Made by a program: the position numbers and the translations under genes
In this document: positions 1 through 6,092 of the stretch, piece after piece
How the letters are laid out: every line of letters starts with the position of its first letter
Position numbering within the stretch: the first letter of the stretch is position 1
NCBI RefSeq assembly: GCF_005893125.1
Contig: NZ_VCJS01000117.1
Coordinates: 1 to 39,031, forward strand
DNA from: Nonomuraea basaltis
GTDB taxonomy: Bacteria > Actinomycetota > Actinomycetes > Streptosporangiales > Streptosporangiaceae
Direction of reading: 5' to 3'
DNA: 39,031 nucleotides
The notes under the pieces: model-generated
Databases searched by the model: none
Told to the model about the DNA's origin: nothing
What the model saw: the letters and a program-made list of their open reading frames with translations, nothing else

Positions 1-141
1 CTTGTACTCGTCACACAGGCATGATCACGAGCGGCTGCTCTCTTTGTGCCCGCTTCCCATCACAAGATCGCAACGGCCTATCGCGCATCCGTGCTGGTCA
101 CACTGCGAATGGTGACTGCCGTACTAGGCCGGGTGTGACCG

Positions 142-156
142 CCTCTTCGGTGTGAA
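142..156. repeat. 15-bp direct repeat, copy 1 (tRNA-Val anticodon-arm sequence)
   Basis: The sequence cctcttcggtgtgaa is identical to bases 1277-1291. On the minus strand it reads as the anticodon loop and the 3' half of the anticodon stem of tRNA-Val(CAC). Homology to the tRNA fades quickly beyond this core. It may be an old att core, with the second copy in the tRNA fragment at 1250-1291. Confidence 0.5.
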
Positions 157-254
157 GCAATGAGGACAAAGGCACGACTTGGCGTTTAGCCTGATCAAAC
201 CAGCTGGTGATGTGCGCGTATGTGCATGAGCGGGCACATGATTGCGCGCCGGGT

Positions 255-271
255 GTCACTCAGTTGGTCAC
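255..271. repeat. 17-bp near-identical repeat of the integrase 3' end
   Basis: Bases 255-271 (gtcactcagttggtcac) match bases 1180-1196 with one mismatch. The second copy covers the last codons and stop of the integrase relic at 710-1192. A short ggaag motif follows both copies. This suggests a second, older int terminus near the left edge. Confidence 0.45.
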
Positions 272-313
272 CTGTCTGGAAGTCGTAGACGGGTTTGCCC
301 GGCGTCCGCTACA

Positions 314-586
314 TCAGTACATAACGTAAAGGTCGTAACCACTAGGGGGGTACCTGCACTCCCAGTCCCGCCAGCGGCCGTTCTTCACTCCCGCCTGTCC
401 AGTCGCGATGCAGTAGTCAAGGCGGGTGAAATGACCCCAGTACGTCCAAGCGGCGGCGACCTGCACGACCTGGGTATGGCGGGTCGCCGTTTGTTCGGCG
501 GCCAGTGCGGGCGCTGCAGTGGACAGGGCGGCAGCAACCGTCGTCGCTGCTACCACGAGGGAGACTCGAGCTGCTGATGCGTACAT
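314..586 (-). CDS. Small secreted aromatic-rich protein, 90 aa
   Basis: The product has an N-terminal signal peptide: hydrophobic residues 8-28, then an AxA-type cleavage site near APALA-A at residues 26-30. The mature chain is about 60 residues. It is very rich in aromatics, with Trp at 47, 50, 72 and 75, six Tyr and one Phe. It has exactly two cysteines (C59 and C77), which could form one disulfide. The ATG at 586 follows a GAGGAGG ribosome-binding site about 6 nt upstream, so the start is secure. I do not recognise a named family. The look is that of a small exported actinobacterial protein, perhaps a surface, signalling or inhibitor peptide. It sits alone among integrase debris, facing away from it, and may be surviving cargo of a mobile element. 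Confidence 0.7.
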   Translation of the reverse strand: MYASAARVSLVVAATTVAAALSTAAPALAAEQTATRHTQVVQVAAAWTYWGHFTRLDYCIATGQAGVKNGRWRDWECRYPPSGYDLYVMY

Positions 587-608
587 CGGTGCCTCCTCAG
601 CAAAGGTC

Positions 609-626
609 GCCAGCAGGTTTGCTGGC
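609..626. promoter_or_regulatory. Leader hairpin upstream of the small secreted gene
   Basis: Bases 609-615 (gccagca) and 620-626 (tgctggc) form a perfect 7-bp stem with a 4-nt loop. The hairpin lies 22 nt upstream of the ATG at 586, in what would be its leader. It could influence translation or mRNA stability. It could also be chance. Confidence 0.3.
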
Positions 627-709
627 CATACGCTTAATTCTCGGTCGTCCGGAGAGGTATATCCAGGGCGGCAACAGGACAGCTACCGGACATTTAGTGA
701 TCGCTCGGC

Positions 710-1192
710 TTGTCCTGGAGCGACGGGCTGACGGAAGCAAAGGCACCGAAATCACCGGCCACACCTCACGCTGAGGGGCTCCAACTTCCGCATCGTTGCG
801 TTCACGCCCTGACCGTGTTCTGGGAGCACCTGAGCGCACGAGGGACCGCGCCGAACCAGAACGATCCAACCTGTCTGGTGTTCGGCACACGAAACGGCAC
901 CAAGATGAGCGCAGGCAACGTCCGGCGCGAGTTCCGGCGAGTGATCACGCGTGCCGGGTTGATCGCCGCAGACTGGACACCGCGGGAGATGCGGCACAGC
1001 TTCGTCTCATTGTTGTCAGCAGACGGCGTCCCCATCGAGAACATCTCCCGGCTGATCGGACGTGCCGGAGGGTCAGCGGTCACTGAGAAGGTCTACCGCC
1101 ATCAGATCAAACCCGTCATCCAGGATGGCGCGACCGTCATGGATCAGATCTTCCCAGGTAACGACCGTGGAGCAGGACAGTCACTCAGTTAG
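710..1192 (+). pseudogene. Tyrosine recombinase (phage/AICE integrase), C-terminal relic
   Basis: Only the C-terminal part of a tyrosine recombinase remains. Recognisable pieces are the LVFGTRNGT strand, the WTPREMRHSF motif around the second catalytic Arg, and VTEKVYRHQ with the nucleophilic Tyr, followed by the family-typical tail ending VMDQIF. The N-terminal arm-binding and core-binding domains and the first catalytic Arg box are gone. The usual Gly-His of the third motif has become Gly-Arg (LIGRAGGSAV). The first 30 or so residues are scrambled. The frame ends 57 nt before the tRNA-Val 3' fragment, the position expected of int beside its att site in pSAM2-like integrative elements. It should be inactive. 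Confidence 0.75.
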
Positions 1193-1196
1193 TCAC
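1180..1196. repeat. 17-bp repeat, copy at the integrase 3' end
   Basis: This is the partner of bases 255-271, with one mismatch. It contains the stop codon of the integrase relic. Confidence 0.45.
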
Positions 1197-1249
1197 TTGG
1201 AAGATCAAAAGGACCACTTCCCGTGTTGGGATGTGGCCCTCGACCTGTG

Positions 1250-1291
1250 TGGGCGATACTGGGATCGAACCAGTGACCTCTTCGGTGTGAA
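1250..1291 (-). tRNA. tRNA-Val(CAC) 3' fragment: probable attachment-site scar
   Basis: On the minus strand these 42 nt read as the anticodon loop (TTCACAC), the 3' anticodon stem (CGAAG), the variable loop, a complete T-arm (ACTGG-TTCGATC-CCAGT), the 3' acceptor strand (ATCGCCC) and the discriminator A. No 5' half (acceptor, D-arm) lies next to it, so it is not a functional tRNA. Actinobacterial integrative elements commonly use the anticodon-loop-to-3'-end segment of a tRNA as the att identity region. With an integrase relic ending 57 nt away, this is best read as the att copy carried in or left by such an element. Confidence 0.75.
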
Positions 1292-1297
1292 ACGAAC

Positions 1298-2059
1298 TCA
1301 AGACCGCCACGGCGACGCGATACCCCAGTTCTTGCACCAGGCGACTCGTCCACCAGCGTCCCTGGAAGTCCGCTGTTGTACTCCCCTGTCGTCATGCACT
1401 TAGTCAGGCAGCCGCCGGACTTGGTCCACCTGACTTGGTCCACCCACGTGTGAGAACTTCCTCTACTCATTTTAAAGCGGCCCTGACAGGGTCGCACGCG
1501 CCGCCGACTCGGCGCGGGCCGGCACGTCGCTTGGGGCTCTGTGACCGGCCCGCATGACGCCGGTCGGCTGGCGCGGACGAGTCAGGGCCGTGAAGTTGAG
1601 AAGGCGCACCACTCGGGTCACTGGGCGGAGCTCGTCAGCGCACGCGTGCGTGATCACGGGGTTGGCCTTACGGCATGCCTCCGGCGGGGGTACTCCGGCT
1701 CCGGGCAGGGGCGGCGTGATCTTGCTCGCCGTACGGGGTGGGTGTGGAAAGGGGCCTGCCCGCATGCCGACGTCCCAGGGCAAGCCCTAGCAGACCAGCC
1801 GCGGGGCCGCCTTCGCTCCATCACGGCCGTGTTCCGAGCGCGTGGCCGGGCAGCCCCGCGGCTGGCCCGCTACCTCATCGGTGGGACGACGGCATACGGG
1901 GAGGCCAGGACGTCTGTGGTGATGGCAGTTCTCCACATGGGACGAACGTCTACAAGGTCAACAAGTCGCTTCGATCAGACCCCCCACAGCCGCCAACCTT
2001 AACACCATTCAAGCGCAGGGGAGGGGCAGGGGCGAGCTGCGCACCCCTGCCTCAAAGGC
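1298..2059. other. 760-nt stretch without a convincing gene; decayed element DNA
   Basis: No gene is convincing here. Bases 1419-1445 hold a short direct repeat of acttggtccacc. Bases 1497-1516 can form a GC-rich 7-bp hairpin. The only protein-like trace is at 1819-1893, a relaxase-like peptide described separately. A plus-strand frame at 1554-1790 has no family I recognise and a doubtful start. Confidence 0.4.
1819..1893 (+). pseudogene. Relaxase-like N-terminal relic, copy 1
   Basis: Bases 1838-1882 encode ARGRAAPRLARYLIG, preceded in frame by SITAVF. The pattern, a short beta strand then RGxxxxxLxxYLxG, resembles the N-terminus of actinobacterial relaxase/mobilisation nucleases, which often read like RGxxxxGLxxYLFGPG. 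A related segment recurs at 2763-2840, about 80% identical over roughly 75 bp with small indels. The two copies diverge in frame right after the YLxG motif. The relaxase link rests on motif resemblance only. Confidence 0.35.
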
Positions 2060-2527
2060 TCAGGACCAGTGCTGGTAGTTGGTGCCGTTGCAGTCTCTGA
2101 GTTTGACGCCGAGGGAGACGCTCGCGGCGAGGCACTTACCGTTCTGCAGATTCGGAACAGAGCCCGTGTCGTAGATGTACCACCGCTGGTACAAGTTGCC
2201 CCTGCAGTCGACAAGTCTGATGCCCTTTTCGACGCTCCCGTCGAGGCACTTGCGGCTCTGTTGGTGAACGATGCTTATGCCGTTATTCGTCGAGTCCTTG
2301 TACCACTGCTGGTAGGTGCTTCCGTTGCAGTCTCTGAGTACGACGCCGATGGAGGTGGACGCGGCGAGGCACTTACCGCTCTGCACGTGCTTGATTTCCG
2401 GGAACGTGACCTGAGCGGACAACTGCGACGATCCAGATTGCTGGTCGGCGGCGGCCGGTGTAGTGACAGTCATGGTGATCATAGCTGCCGCCACAGCTGC
2501 GGTTCGGATAATGGCACGGTAATCCAT
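2060..2527 (-). CDS. Secreted ricin-type beta-trefoil lectin-domain protein
   Basis: The chosen ATG at 2527 has an AAGGAG ribosome-binding site 5-8 nt upstream. A longer frame starting at 2569 lacks this support. The first 28 or so residues (MDYRAIIRTAAVAAAM onward, ending PAAADQ) form a signal peptide. The rest is one beta-trefoil of three repeats. Each repeat has a KCLA/KCLD strand, a G-(I/V)-x-L-x-D-C strand and a closing QxW-type motif (YQQW, YQRW, YQHW). Six cysteines, two per repeat, can form the usual intra-repeat disulfides. The family binds sugars, often galactose- or arabinose-containing glycans. With no catalytic domain attached, the likely role is cell-surface or extracellular glycan binding. 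The gene lies between recombinase relics and may be element cargo. Confidence 0.85.
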   Translation of the reverse strand: MDYRAIIRTAAVAAAMITMTVTTPAAADQQSGSSQLSAQVTFPEIKHVQSGKCLAASTSIGVVLRDCNGSTYQQWYKDSTNNGISIVHQQSRKCLDGSVEKGIRLVDCRGNLYQRWYIYDTGSVPNLQNGKCLAASVSLGVKLRDCNGTNYQHWS

Positions 2528-2539
2528 CGTTCTCCTTGG
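2528..2539 (-). promoter_or_regulatory. Ribosome-binding site of the lectin gene
   Basis: The minus strand reads CCAAGGAGAACG directly before the ATG at 2527. This strong match to the anti-Shine-Dalgarno sequence decides the start. Confidence 0.7.
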
Positions 2540-2656
2540 GGATATCGCGGCTGCCGGTTTGGACAGCAAGAGACGTCTGCCACCTGCGGGCTGTCGACCC
2601 GGCTGACACTAGCGAGGGGCGGTATATCGCGGGTATGTCAATGATCCGGACAAGCC

Positions 2657-2734
2657 AAGTCGGACACCGCTTCGTCGATCTTGACCACGCTCAACCGCTA
2701 CACGCACGCGTCGTCCGAGGGCTGTACGGTGTGA
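2657..2734 (+). pseudogene. Tyrosine recombinase C-terminal tip (third integrase relic)
   Basis: Bases 2672-2716 encode SSILTTLNRYTHASS, followed by a stop at 2732-2734. This is the characteristic end of tyrosine recombinases, where the helix after the Gly-His motif leads into the nucleophilic Tyr (TTLxRYTH). A Gly-His pair (gga cac, 2662-2667) lies just upstream in another frame, which suggests one frameshift. No other part of the gene can be recognised. The fragment is unrelated in sequence to the Tyr boxes of the other two relics (VYRHQ and RVYTHLMP), so it came from a different element. Confidence 0.55.
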
Positions 2735-2762
2735 AAGCGCACAGGTCAGGGACCAGCGGACC

Positions 2763-2840
2763 CATCACGGCCCTGGACACCGGGCGCGCGGCCGGGCGGC
2801 CCCGCGGCTGGCCCGCTATCTCTTCGGGTGGGACGACGGC
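2763..2840 (+). pseudogene. Relaxase-like N-terminal relic, copy 2
   Basis: Bases 2784-2828 encode ARGRAAPRLARYLFG, one residue different from copy 1 at 1838-1882. The surrounding DNA is about 80% identical, with indels that shift the frame. The upstream PITAL peptide is in another frame, so this copy is also broken. It lies directly before the integrase relic at 2878-3615. Confidence 0.35.
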
Positions 2841-2877
2841 AGACGGGCAGGCTCGGGAGCTCTTGTCCTGGCTTACG

Positions 2878-3615
2878 TAGGAGGACGGCCGTCTGACGCA
2901 AGCTTTGATCCTGGCGACCTCAACCACAGAGCGCGTGTTCACGGTTCGCGCTGCACTACCAGTGCGATACCAGGCCATGACCGATGTCGGCGGAGGATGC
3001 GGCCTCCGACAAGGCGAGATATTCGGCCTTCCTCTGGATGAGGTGGACTTCGACGGCGGATGGCTGCATGTGGCCTATCAGGTGAAGGACGTCGGCGGCC
3101 GTCTTGTGTTCGCTCCACCGAAACGGGAGAAGGAACGGGACGTGCCGCTTCCCGACCGAATCGCCGAGGCGCTCCAGGAGCACGTGAAGACCTTCCCACC
3201 TGCTGAAGTCACGCTTCCGTGGCGCACGCCGGACGGCCCGCCGCTGACGAAGCTGCTCACCTTCACCCGCGACGGTGGCGGCCCGGTACGGCGGAGCGAC
3301 TTCAACGTGTTCGCCTGGAAGCCCGCTCTTGTAGCCGCCGGCGTCATCCCGCCTCCGGACGCCGGGAAGCGGCACCAGGCCGCTCGTGAGCACGGCATGC
3401 ACGCGCTCAGGCACTTCTACGCCTCGGTGCTGCTGGACGATGGGGAGAACATCAAGGCCCTGAGCCAGTACCTCGGACACAGCGATCCAGGTTTCACGCT
3501 CAGGGTCTATACGCACCTCATGCCGAGCAGCGAAGGGCGCACACGGAGGGCTATAGACAGGGTCTACGAAGCCATCGATGAGCAGTCGGACGGCCCACAG
3601 ACGGCCCAGGAGTGA
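2878..3615 (+). pseudogene. Tyrosine recombinase (integrase), N-terminally truncated
   Basis: The complete catalytic domain of a tyrosine recombinase is present. Numbering from the TTG at 2905: Arg box GLRQGE with R35, Lys beta-hairpin PPKREKERDV with K73, HALRH with H166 and R169, LGHSD with H192, and RVYTHLMP with nucleophile Y202. Intact relatives have about 370-400 residues, with an arm-binding and a SAM-like core-binding domain before this point. Here the open frame begins only after a TAG at 2878 and offers no good start (TTG 2905, no clear ribosome-binding site). The missing N-terminus suggests a dead gene, although the catalytic residues are untouched, so the truncation may be recent or the piece may still be expressed. 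A strong terminator follows. Confidence 0.75.
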
Positions 3616-3621
3616 TCAAAG

Positions 3622-3660
3622 AGCGTGGGGCCATCGAGTTACACTCGATGGCCCCACGCT
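3622..3660. terminator. Perfect 18-bp hairpin, bidirectional terminator
   Basis: Bases 3622-3639 and 3643-3660 are perfect reverse complements around a 3-nt loop (tac). The hairpin lies between the integrase relic (stop at 3615) and the convergent glnA2 (stop at 3695), so it can serve both. It is the most perfect inverted repeat in the window and marks the border between the mobile-element debris and the conserved chromosome. Confidence 0.8.
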
Positions 3661-3694
3661 TACCGTTCTCCGAGAAACGGCATCTGACCTGGGA

Positions 3695-5056
3695 TTACAG
3701 GACAGGAAGATACCGGCCGAGCTCGAACTCGGTGACGTGGCGGCGGTATTCGCGCCACTCCGACCGCTTGTTGCGCAGGAAGAAGTCGAAGACGTGCTCA
3801 CCCAGCGTCTCGGCGACCAGCTCGCTGCGCTCCATGACCTCGATCGCGTCGTTGAGCGACCCGGGCAGCGGCTGGATGCCGAGGGCCCGGCGCTCGGCGC
3901 TGGTCAGCGTCCACACGTTGTCCTCGGCCGCCGGAGGCAGCTCGTAGCTCTCCTCGATGCCCTTCAGCCCGGCCGCGAGGATCAGCGCGAACGCCAGGTA
4001 GGGGTTGCAGGCCGAGTCGAGCGAGCGGAACTCGATGCGCGTCGAGCCGCCCTTGTGCGGCTTGTACATCGGCACCCGGACCAGGGCCGAGCGGTTGTTG
4101 TGGCCCCAGCACACGTAGGAGGGCGCCTCGCCGCCCATCCCCGCGATCGCCTCGGCGCCGCCCCACAGCCGCTTGTACGAATTCACCCACTGGTTGGTGA
4201 CGGCGGTGATCTCGGCGGCGTGCTTGAGCAGCCCCGCGATGAACGACCGGCCGATCTTGGACAGCCGGTATTCGGAGCCGGCCTCGTAGAAGGCGTTCCT
4301 GTCGCCCTCGAACAGCGACATGTGCGTGTGCATGCCGGAGCCCGGGTGCTCGGTGAACGGCTTGGGCATGAACGACGCCCAGATGCCCTGCTCCAGCGCG
4401 ACCTCCTTCATGACCAGGCGGAAGGTCATGATGTTGTCGGCCGTGGTGAGCGCGTCGGCGTAGCGCAGGTCGATCTCCTGCTGGCCGGGCGCGCCCTCGT
4501 GGTGGCTGAACTCGACGGAGATGCCCATCGACTCCAGCATCATGATCGCCTGGCGGCGGAAGTCGTGGCCGGCGCTGTGCGGCGTGTGGTCGAAGTAGCC
4601 GCCGGAGTCGATCGGCTGGGGCCGCTCGCCGGCCTCGGGGCGGTTCTTCAGCAGGAAGAACTCGATCTCCGGGTGGGTGTAGAACGTGAAGCCCATGTCG
4701 GCGCACTTGGCGAGCGTGCGCTTGAGCACCCAGCGCGGGTCGGCGTGCGAGGGCGAGCCGTCCGGCATGAGGATGTCGCAGAAGATGCGCGCCGCGCCCG
4801 GCGTCTCGCTGCGCCAGGGCAGGATCTGGAACGACGACGGGTCCGGCTTGGCGAGCATGTCGGACTCGTAGACGCGGGCGAAGCCCTCGATGGCCGAGCC
4901 GTCGAAGCCGATGCCCTCGGCGAAGGCGCCCTCGAGCTCGGCGGGCGCGATGGCGACGGATTTGAGGAAGCCGAGCACGTCAGTGAACCACAGCCGGATG
5001 AACCGGATGTCGCGTTCCTCGAGCGTGCGGAGCACGAACTCCTGCTGGCGGTCCAA
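3695..5056 (-). CDS. glnA2: Glutamine synthetase family protein, GlnA2 type
   Basis: The 453-aa product has the full type I glutamine synthetase fold. An N-terminal beta-grasp domain (to about residue 105, with GFDGSAIEGF) precedes the ATP-grasp-like catalytic domain with HPEIEFFLL, FSHHEGAPGQQEID, HPGSGMHTHMSL, NSYKRL, NRSALVRVP and RIEFRSLDSACNPYLA. The opening MDRQQEFVLRTLEERDIRF and the length are those of mycobacterial and streptomycete GlnA2. The canonical adenylylation motif NLYDLPPEE is absent; the equivalent stretch reads ESYELPPAAEDN. GlnA2 proteins are GS-like ligases whose physiological substrate is often not ammonium plus glutamate, and polyamine-related roles are discussed for paralogues. 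The start is TTG at 5056, with GAGGGG just upstream. A GlnR-like site lies 53-68 nt upstream of the start. Confidence 0.93.
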   Translation of the reverse strand: MDRQQEFVLRTLEERDIRFIRLWFTDVLGFLKSVAIAPAELEGAFAEGIGFDGSAIEGFARVYESDMLAKPDPSSFQILPWRSETPGAARIFCDILMPDGSPSHADPRWVLKRTLAKCADMGFTFYTHPEIEFFLLKNRPEAGERPQPIDSGGYFDHTPHSAGHDFRRQAIMMLESMGISVEFSHHEGAPGQQEIDLRYADALTTADNIMTFRLVMKEVALEQGIWASFMPKPFTEHPGSGMHTHMSLFEGDRNAFYEAGSEYRLSKIGRSFIAGLLKHAAEITAVTNQWVNSYKRLWGGAEAIAGMGGEAPSYVCWGHNNRSALVRVPMYKPHKGGSTRIEFRSLDSACNPYLAFALILAAGLKGIEESYELPPAAEDNVWTLTSAERRALGIQPLPGSLNDAIEVMERSELVAETLGEHVFDFFLRNKRSEWREYRRHVTEFELGRYLPVL

Positions 5057-5108
5057 GGCATCCCCTCAAAAAGACAGTACGGTTCTCCTACCAGGATGCC
5101 GTGTCCGT

Positions 5109-5124
5109 GTTTCGCACACGTTAC
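5109..5124 (-). promoter_or_regulatory. Putative GlnR half-box upstream of glnA2
   Basis: The minus strand reads GTAAC-GTGTGC-GAAAC. This fits the a-box/b-box unit of actinobacterial GlnR sites (gTnAc-n6-GaAAc) exactly, including the 6-nt spacing. A second unit 6 nt further on is not evident, so only one unit is present. The location, 53-68 nt before the glnA2 start, suits a promoter-proximal regulator. Confidence 0.45.
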
Positions 5125-5219
5125 GGGGGGTGCCGGTGAACAAGCCGGTGCGAGCCTCGCTGACAAAGCCCCCGCCCCGTCCTACTGTGATCACGCAGTC
5201 AGTCTCGGGGGAGGCATTG

Positions 5220-5777
5220 GTGGCCATCGACCTGCTCAATCACAAGCTCGATCGGGCGTTCGACCACATCGACGCGAGCGGCAACGGCGTCGTCGAGCGT
5301 GAGGACTTGCTGGGGCTGGGCGCCCGCATCCTGGTGGGCTTCGGGGAGTCCCCAACCTCGGTCACCGGGGCCAGCCTCGTCGACAGCTTCGACGGCGTCT
5401 GGTCCGCCCTGGCGCAGGCGCTCCAACGCGACGGCGACTCCGGTATCGCGCGGCCGGACTTCCGCACCGCGATGACGGCGGCGTTCGTCACCGGCGACCG
5501 GTACGACCCGGTCTTCCGGCCCGCCACGGTCGCGGTGGCGGAGCTGTGCGACGGCGACCGGGACGGCGAGATCTTCCCCGGCGAGTTCCGCACGATGCTG
5601 AGCGCGTTCGGCGTCGCCTACGACGACGTGGACGAGGCGTTCGACCGGCTCGACCGGGCGGGGAGGGGCACGCTGACGGTGGCCGAGCTGGTCACGGCCG
5701 CCTCCGACTACTACCGCGGCGACGACCCGAACGCCGCGGGCAACTGGCTCTTCGGGCCGCTTGTTGCTGGACGATGA
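5220..5777 (+). CDS. EF-hand calcium-binding protein, 3' end replaced by TnpB relic DNA
   Basis: The 185-aa soluble protein resembles the actinobacterial calerythrin/CalA-type EF-hand proteins. Loop 1 (DASGNGVVERED, about residues 18-29) and loop 3 (DGDRDGEIFPGE) are close to canonical. Loop 2 (DGDSG) and loop 4 (DRAGRGTLTVAE) are degenerate, so perhaps two Ca2+ sites are strong. GTG 5220 is chosen because GGGGGAGG ends 5 nt upstream; the open frame extends much further 5' over the glnA2 promoter, which is implausible. The protein ends NWLFGPLVAGR. Family members usually stop near NWLFG. The last six or so codons read, on the other strand, as the IIVQQQ of a TnpB fragment, so an IS has supplied the new stop. 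The gene is divergent from glnA2. Confidence 0.8.
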   Translation: MAIDLLNHKLDRAFDHIDASGNGVVEREDLLGLGARILVGFGESPTSVTGASLVDSFDGVWSALAQALQRDGDSGIARPDFRTAMTAAFVTGDRYDPVFRPATVAVAELCDGDRDGEIFPGEFRTMLSAFGVAYDDVDEAFDRLDRAGRGTLTVAELVTAASDYYRGDDPNAAGNWLFGPLVAGR

Positions 5778-5982
5778 TCGACCCCGCGCGCAACCAGGCG
5801 AACTCCGCCCGCGCCTCGGTCAACTGGCGGCACTGCTCGGCGAACCCGGGCGCGCTCTTACGGCCCGGCCGCCCATGCTCATGCTGCTCGACCGCCAGAT
5901 TCCACACAGACCGGGCGTGCCCGCAATCCTCGGCCGGCGCCGCTTCCTGAGCGAGCGTGGGCTGCAGCCGGTAACGGGACAC
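5758..5982 (-). pseudogene. TnpB (IS605 OrfB) N-terminal relic
   Basis: The minus strand encodes SRYRLQPTLAQEAAPAEDCG, HARSVWNLAVEQHEHGRPGR and FAEQCRQLTEARAEFAWLRA, then IIVQQQA. This is the unmistakable N-terminal block of one TnpB subfamily (RYRLxPTxEQ, HARxVWN, VQQQAL). It covers roughly the first 75 residues of a protein of about 400. The RuvC domain is absent, since the homology stops inside the EF-hand gene. Any start codon is lost or unclear. It is not closely related in this region to the intact TnpB at 9460-10728. Confidence 0.7.
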
Positions 5983-6052
5983 GACCAGCAGATTACCGAC
6001 CGCCACCGACAAAACAGGGAGACTCAAGTGGCCCACCGTTCCGCGTTTTCTC

Positions 6053-6072
6053 TCCGCCCTGAAGGTCGGGGC
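6053..6072 (-). mobile_element. TnpB-element right-end-like hairpin
   Basis: The minus strand reads GCCCCGACCTTCAGGGCGGA. It matches the CTTCAGG(G/T)CGG-type palindrome that closes many actinobacterial tnpB elements, and a related one follows the intact tnpB at 10748-10776. Its position upstream of the TnpB relic, about 20 nt from the terpene synthase start, suggests layered insertions rather than one intact IS. Confidence 0.4.
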
Positions 6073-6092
6073 ATCCACGCCATAGGTGATCG

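Larger units (their letters stand above)
1..313. other. Gene-free stretch with attachment-site echo
   Basis: I see no credible gene here. Two short segments recur about 0.9-1.1 kb further on. Bases 142-156 are identical to 1277-1291, inside the tRNA-Val fragment. Bases 255-271 match 1180-1196, the 3' end of the first integrase relic, with one mismatch. The stretch therefore looks like eroded integrase/attachment DNA. The reading frame at 242-577 on the plus strand is antisense to the small secreted-protein gene and has no family character. Confidence 0.5.

Noticed and set aside
242..577. 111-codon open frame on the plus strand
   Set aside because: It is antisense to the small secreted protein, which has a signal peptide and a strong ribosome-binding site; this frame has neither.
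1250..1297. Functional tRNA-Val gene
   Set aside because: Only the anticodon loop to discriminator base is present; no acceptor 5' strand or D-arm is adjacent.
1497..1516. 7-bp GC hairpin as a terminator
   Set aside because: No gene ends next to it, and such GC-rich repeats are frequent by chance in this genome.
1554..1790. 78-codon open frame, Gly/Arg/Cys-containing, on the plus strand
   Set aside because: No family recognised, poor start context and decayed surroundings. It is not reported as a gene, although a small element-borne protein cannot be excluded.
3578..5302. 574-codon open frame on the plus strand
   Set aside because: It is antisense to glnA2 and reads as an Arg/Val/Gly-rich shadow produced by GC-rich codons; glnA2 is unmistakable.
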